A stretch of 64,000 nt of DNA from CAZHRK01 sp964534555 (GTDB taxonomy: Bacteria; Babelota; Babeliae; Babelales; RVW-14), in contig CAZHRK010000001.1 of assembly GCA_964534555.1 (NCBI GenBank), positions 62,001 through 126,000 of the forward strand, written 5' to 3'. The position numbers and the translations under genes are program-made. Each line of letters starts with the position of its first letter. The first letter of the stretch is position 1. Below the pieces are notes generated by a model. It was given only the letters and a program-made list of their open reading frames with translations. It did no database searches and had not been told where the DNA came from. This document shows, one piece after another, positions 61,942 through 64,000 of the stretch.

Positions 61942-63096
61942 CTATATTAAAAATTGATACAGCTTGCTGCAGGCACTCAAAATAAATGTGCCAACAACAA
62001 CAGGCTGCACGTATGGAAAGTGCCAAAGGATGTGCGCTAAGTTTGCTAATGACAAAACAATAAGCGCTGGGTAACAGAACATAACAAGCGGCTCAATAAA
62101 CGCAGCAACACCAGAAAAACCAAGATTTGTCATGATGAAAGTTGCGCATATTGAAATAAGAAGTGCGTAGCGGTAACTAATACGATTATTAAGCAACTCG
62201 CGCAGGTAATCAGCAAAGACCGCTGTAAGCGCTATTGCTGTTGTTATACAGGCTATTGCCATTGTTAAATTAGCAAGAATACTTGCCTGCGCGCCCAAGA
62301 CGAGCGTTGCAACAGCACTTAAAAGTTGTGGTTGCTCAACAAACGCAAGCTCTGCGCCGTATTTTGCGGCAATAAGACAAAAACCTGTGTAAACAAGGCC
62401 AAGCAGCGAACCACCAATCAAACCGGCTTTAAGTCCGTAAACTGCAACTTGGTGCGGGGTAACATCAGCCTCTGCGTTTTGCTTAATAGAGGAAATAATA
62501 AGCCCTGAAAAGAATATAACGCCAATCAGATCAAGCGTTAAATACCCTTCCTGAAAGCCTTTTAAAAAGCTTGAAAGCGGTGTGAAGTCTGAAGGACTTG
62601 TTGTTGCATTGGAGAAAAGACCAATAATAATAATTGTAAAAAGCAAAACGAGCTTAATTGGCCCAAAAATTCTTCCCATCAGAGAAACAATAAAGCGACG
62701 CTTAATTGTCGCAACGAATACAAGCGCGGCAGCAACAACACTAAAAATCATAAGATCAAGTGATTGGATATGCCATGAAACAGCAGAGTGCGCAAGCGTC
62801 AAACAACGCGGCGTCGCGCCAAATGGTCCAACGAGCAGCATACAAAGGAACATAATAATTGCACCAGGCACGCGCCCTGTCATCTGAAGGAATCGTTTAT
62901 AATCACCATTAAATAACGCTGCAGACACAAGCCCAATAAGCGGAACAATAACACCGGTTAAGGTCAAACCCAGAATCGAAAAGAAAACCATTGATCCCGT
63001 GTCTCTACCGAGTCCTAAAGGGAAAACAACGTTTCCGGCGCCAAAAAGCATCGCGAATATAGCAAGACCAATTGAAACCAATTTGTATGTCTGCAT
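61942..63096 (-). CDS. brnQ: branched-chain amino-acid transporter (BrnQ/LIVCS family)
   Basis: The 384-residue protein has about 12 membrane helices and the family hallmarks: AMLFGAGNVVFPLGLG in helix 1, the VGPFGATPRCLTLAH segment, and SGLIISSIKQ in the middle. BrnQ proteins take up Leu, Ile and Val with Na+ or H+. The substrate is inferred from the family. With three APC permeases it indicates strong reliance on imported amino acids. AAGGAA lies six bases before the ATG, with an inverted repeat further upstream. It converges with the GT4 gene across its terminator. Confidence 0.9.
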   Translation of the reverse strand: MQTYKLVSIGLAIFAMLFGAGNVVFPLGLGRDTGSMVFFSILGLTLTGVIVPLIGLVSAALFNGDYKRFLQMTGRVPGAIIMFLCMLLVGPFGATPRCLTLAHSAVSWHIQSLDLMIFSVVAAALVFVATIKRRFIVSLMGRIFGPIKLVLLFTIIIIGLFSNATTSPSDFTPLSSFLKGFQEGYLTLDLIGVIFFSGLIISSIKQNAEADVTPHQVAVYGLKAGLIGGSLLGLVYTGFCLIAAKYGAELAFVEQPQLLSAVATLVLGAQASILANLTMAIACITTAIALTAVFADYLRELLNNRISYRYALLISICATFIMTNLGFSGVAAFIEPLVMFCYPALIVLSLANLAHILWHFPYVQPVVVGTFILSACSKLYQFLI

Positions 63097-63464
63097 GAAT
63101 GGTTCCTTGAATGTGTAGTGGATTTTGTATTTGAATCCACATTGAAAATCAAAAACATCTATCGATTATACGTTTTTTTTAAAAAAAGACAACAATTGCT
63201 TATTTGAAATTAATAAATATTTCTTTGTTACTATGAGATACAAATCAAGTTTCTTTTCTGTGATTCATTGTGAAGAATGTCATTTAAGAACTTCGTGTTA
63301 AAACCTTATCAAGACGATATTAAACAAGCATATCTTGAGCATTTCAACCTCTGAAAGGTATTATCGAAATAATAAGCATCTCCACTGGCAATTAATCTAG
63401 GCCTCTAGGCTTTATATTTTTGAAGCAGTGGAAATGAGATAATTATGTGCTGGGGGGCATACAC
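63097..63464. other. gene-free region between brnQ and the GT2 gene
   Basis: The 368-base AT-rich divergent stretch contains the brnQ ribosome site and leader, an inverted repeat near brnQ, and a CCACTG/CAGTGG pair near the GT2 start. I see no convincing small gene or RNA. Confidence 0.55.
63118..63140 (-). promoter_or_regulatory. inverted repeat upstream of brnQ
   Basis: GTGGATT and AATCCAC are separated by nine bases, about 22 bases before the brnQ start. It could be an operator or leader hairpin. Confidence 0.4.
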
Positions 63465-64000
63465 ATGTTGTTAAGACTTTTTATTTTATGCTTATCGTTT
63501 TGCAATCTTACTGTACAAGCAAAAGACGGATGGGACTCTTTTGAAGAGCTTCGACTAAGCTACTTGAAAAAAAAAGAGGGGCCTCGATTTGTTTTTATTA
63601 TTCCTTCATATAATAACGCTGATTGGTACAAGGGGAACCTTGATTCAGTCTTCACCCAAATGTATACCAACTGGCGAATTATCTACATAGACGATGCATC
63701 ATCAGATCAAACTGCAGACCTTGTTGAGGCGTATGTTAAAAAAAGTAATATGGGCCACAAGGTCACCTTAATAAAAAACAAGGAGAGAAAAGGCATAGCA
63801 GCTAATCGCTACACAGCAATTCATATGTGCGATGACGACGACATCATTGTTGCGCTTGATGGCGATGATAAGATTGCTTCTCCAAACACGCTTTCGCTGC
63901 TGCACAGCTATTACACAAGAAAAGGCGCATGGGCAACTTTTGGCCAATATAAAACATTTCCCGGTTTTATTACTGGCTGCTGCAGAGACTTTCCTAATCA
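63465..64000 (+). CDS. glycosyltransferase family 2 with signal peptide (partial, N-terminus)
   Basis: The frame is open to the right edge (178 residues visible). A signal peptide (residues 1-20, ending VQA/K) precedes a GT2 domain. IIPSYNNADWYKGNLDSV opens it, then IYIDDASSDQTADLVEAYV and the metal-binding VALDGDDKIASP, the DxD motif. GT2 enzymes transfer sugars from nucleotide donors. The export signal repeats the oddity of the GT4 gene about 2.8 kb upstream. GGGGGG upstream of the ATG gives a ribosome site. The acceptor is unknown, and the catalytic C-terminal half lies outside the window. Confidence 0.88.
   Translation, partial: MLLRLFILCLSFCNLTVQAKDGWDSFEELRLSYLKKKEGPRFVFIIPSYNNADWYKGNLDSVFTQMYTNWRIIYIDDASSDQTADLVEAYVKKSNMGHKVTLIKNKERKGIAANRYTAIHMCDDDDIIVALDGDDKIASPNTLSLLHSYYTRKGAWATFGQYKTFPGFITGCCRDFPN

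Noticed and set aside
1..64000. CRISPR arrays, insertion sequences and prophage genes
   Set aside because: No evenly spaced direct repeats, transposase motifs, integrases or phage structural genes were seen anywhere in the window.

Overview
The window reads as a compact, gene-dense chromosome segment (roughly 40% GC, by eye) from a double-membraned bacterium with a small, probably host-dependent metabolism. Outer-membrane biogenesis genes (BamA, a second Omp85 protein, two SurA/PrsA-type chaperones, an LptA/OstA-like protein) argue for a Gram-negative envelope. Three APC amino-acid permeases, a BrnQ carrier, a BioY biotin transporter, ankyrin-repeat and many unrecognised signal-peptide proteins, a membrane pyrophosphatase and a Chlamydia-like class Ic ribonucleotide reductase suggest an intracellular or scavenging lifestyle. 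My best guess is Candidatus Dependentiae (TM6/Babeliae). That is an inference from gene style, not from a marker gene.

Layout. 1-4.4 kb: tail of an acyl-adenylating enzyme, a CNNM/CorC-type membrane protein and two tandem secreted paralogues of unknown function. 4.4-7.0 kb: two APC permeases on the minus strand. 7.1-9.3 kb: two SurA/PrsA-like folding factors. 9.3-14 kb: wecB, wecC and a two-domain dehydrogenase, a nucleotide-sugar/polysaccharide operon. 14-15.3 kb: rsmA and tmRNA (tag ANSNNAVAFA). 15.3-20.5 kb: a secreted unknown, a large MscK-like channel and a RecO-like protein. 20.5-24.3 kb: a peptidoglycan-turnover pair, namely a 3D-domain (MltA-like) protein and a fused NagZ-NamZ glycosidase. 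24.4-26 kb: small secreted proteins, two of them ankyrin-like. 26-38.6 kb: hppA, bioY, an APC permease, gpmI, rsmE, tsaB and several secreted or coiled-coil unknowns. 38.8-44.6 kb: bamA, a secreted unknown, an LptA-like protein and mutL. 44.6-48.8 kb: a glycosyltransferase, ppsA and a secreted unknown. 49-50.9 kb: ATP synthase a and c genes alone, the c gene encoding four fused hairpins. 51-56.7 kb: a glycosyltransferase, acylphosphatase, a second Omp85 protein and a secreted ATP-grasp-like protein. 56.7-60.3 kb: nrdA-nrdB. 60.7-64 kb: a signal-peptide glycosyltransferase, BrnQ and the start of a second signal-peptide glycosyltransferase.

How it works together. Amino acids and biotin are imported. 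Energy coupling uses an F-type ATP synthase with an unusual rotor subunit plus a K+-dependent-type membrane pyrophosphatase. gpmI and ppsA serve lower glycolysis or gluconeogenesis. Cell-wall sugars are turned over by the MltA-like/NagZ-NamZ pair, and surface sugars are made by wecBC and the glycosyltransferases. The most notable observation is the c subunit: its four ion-binding glutamates (residues 60, 140, 220, 300) are spaced exactly 80 residues apart, so one chain carries four rotor hairpins. Strong intrinsic terminators, many of them bidirectional, separate most convergent pairs. Several other convergent pairs overlap at their 3' ends, which indicates tight packing.
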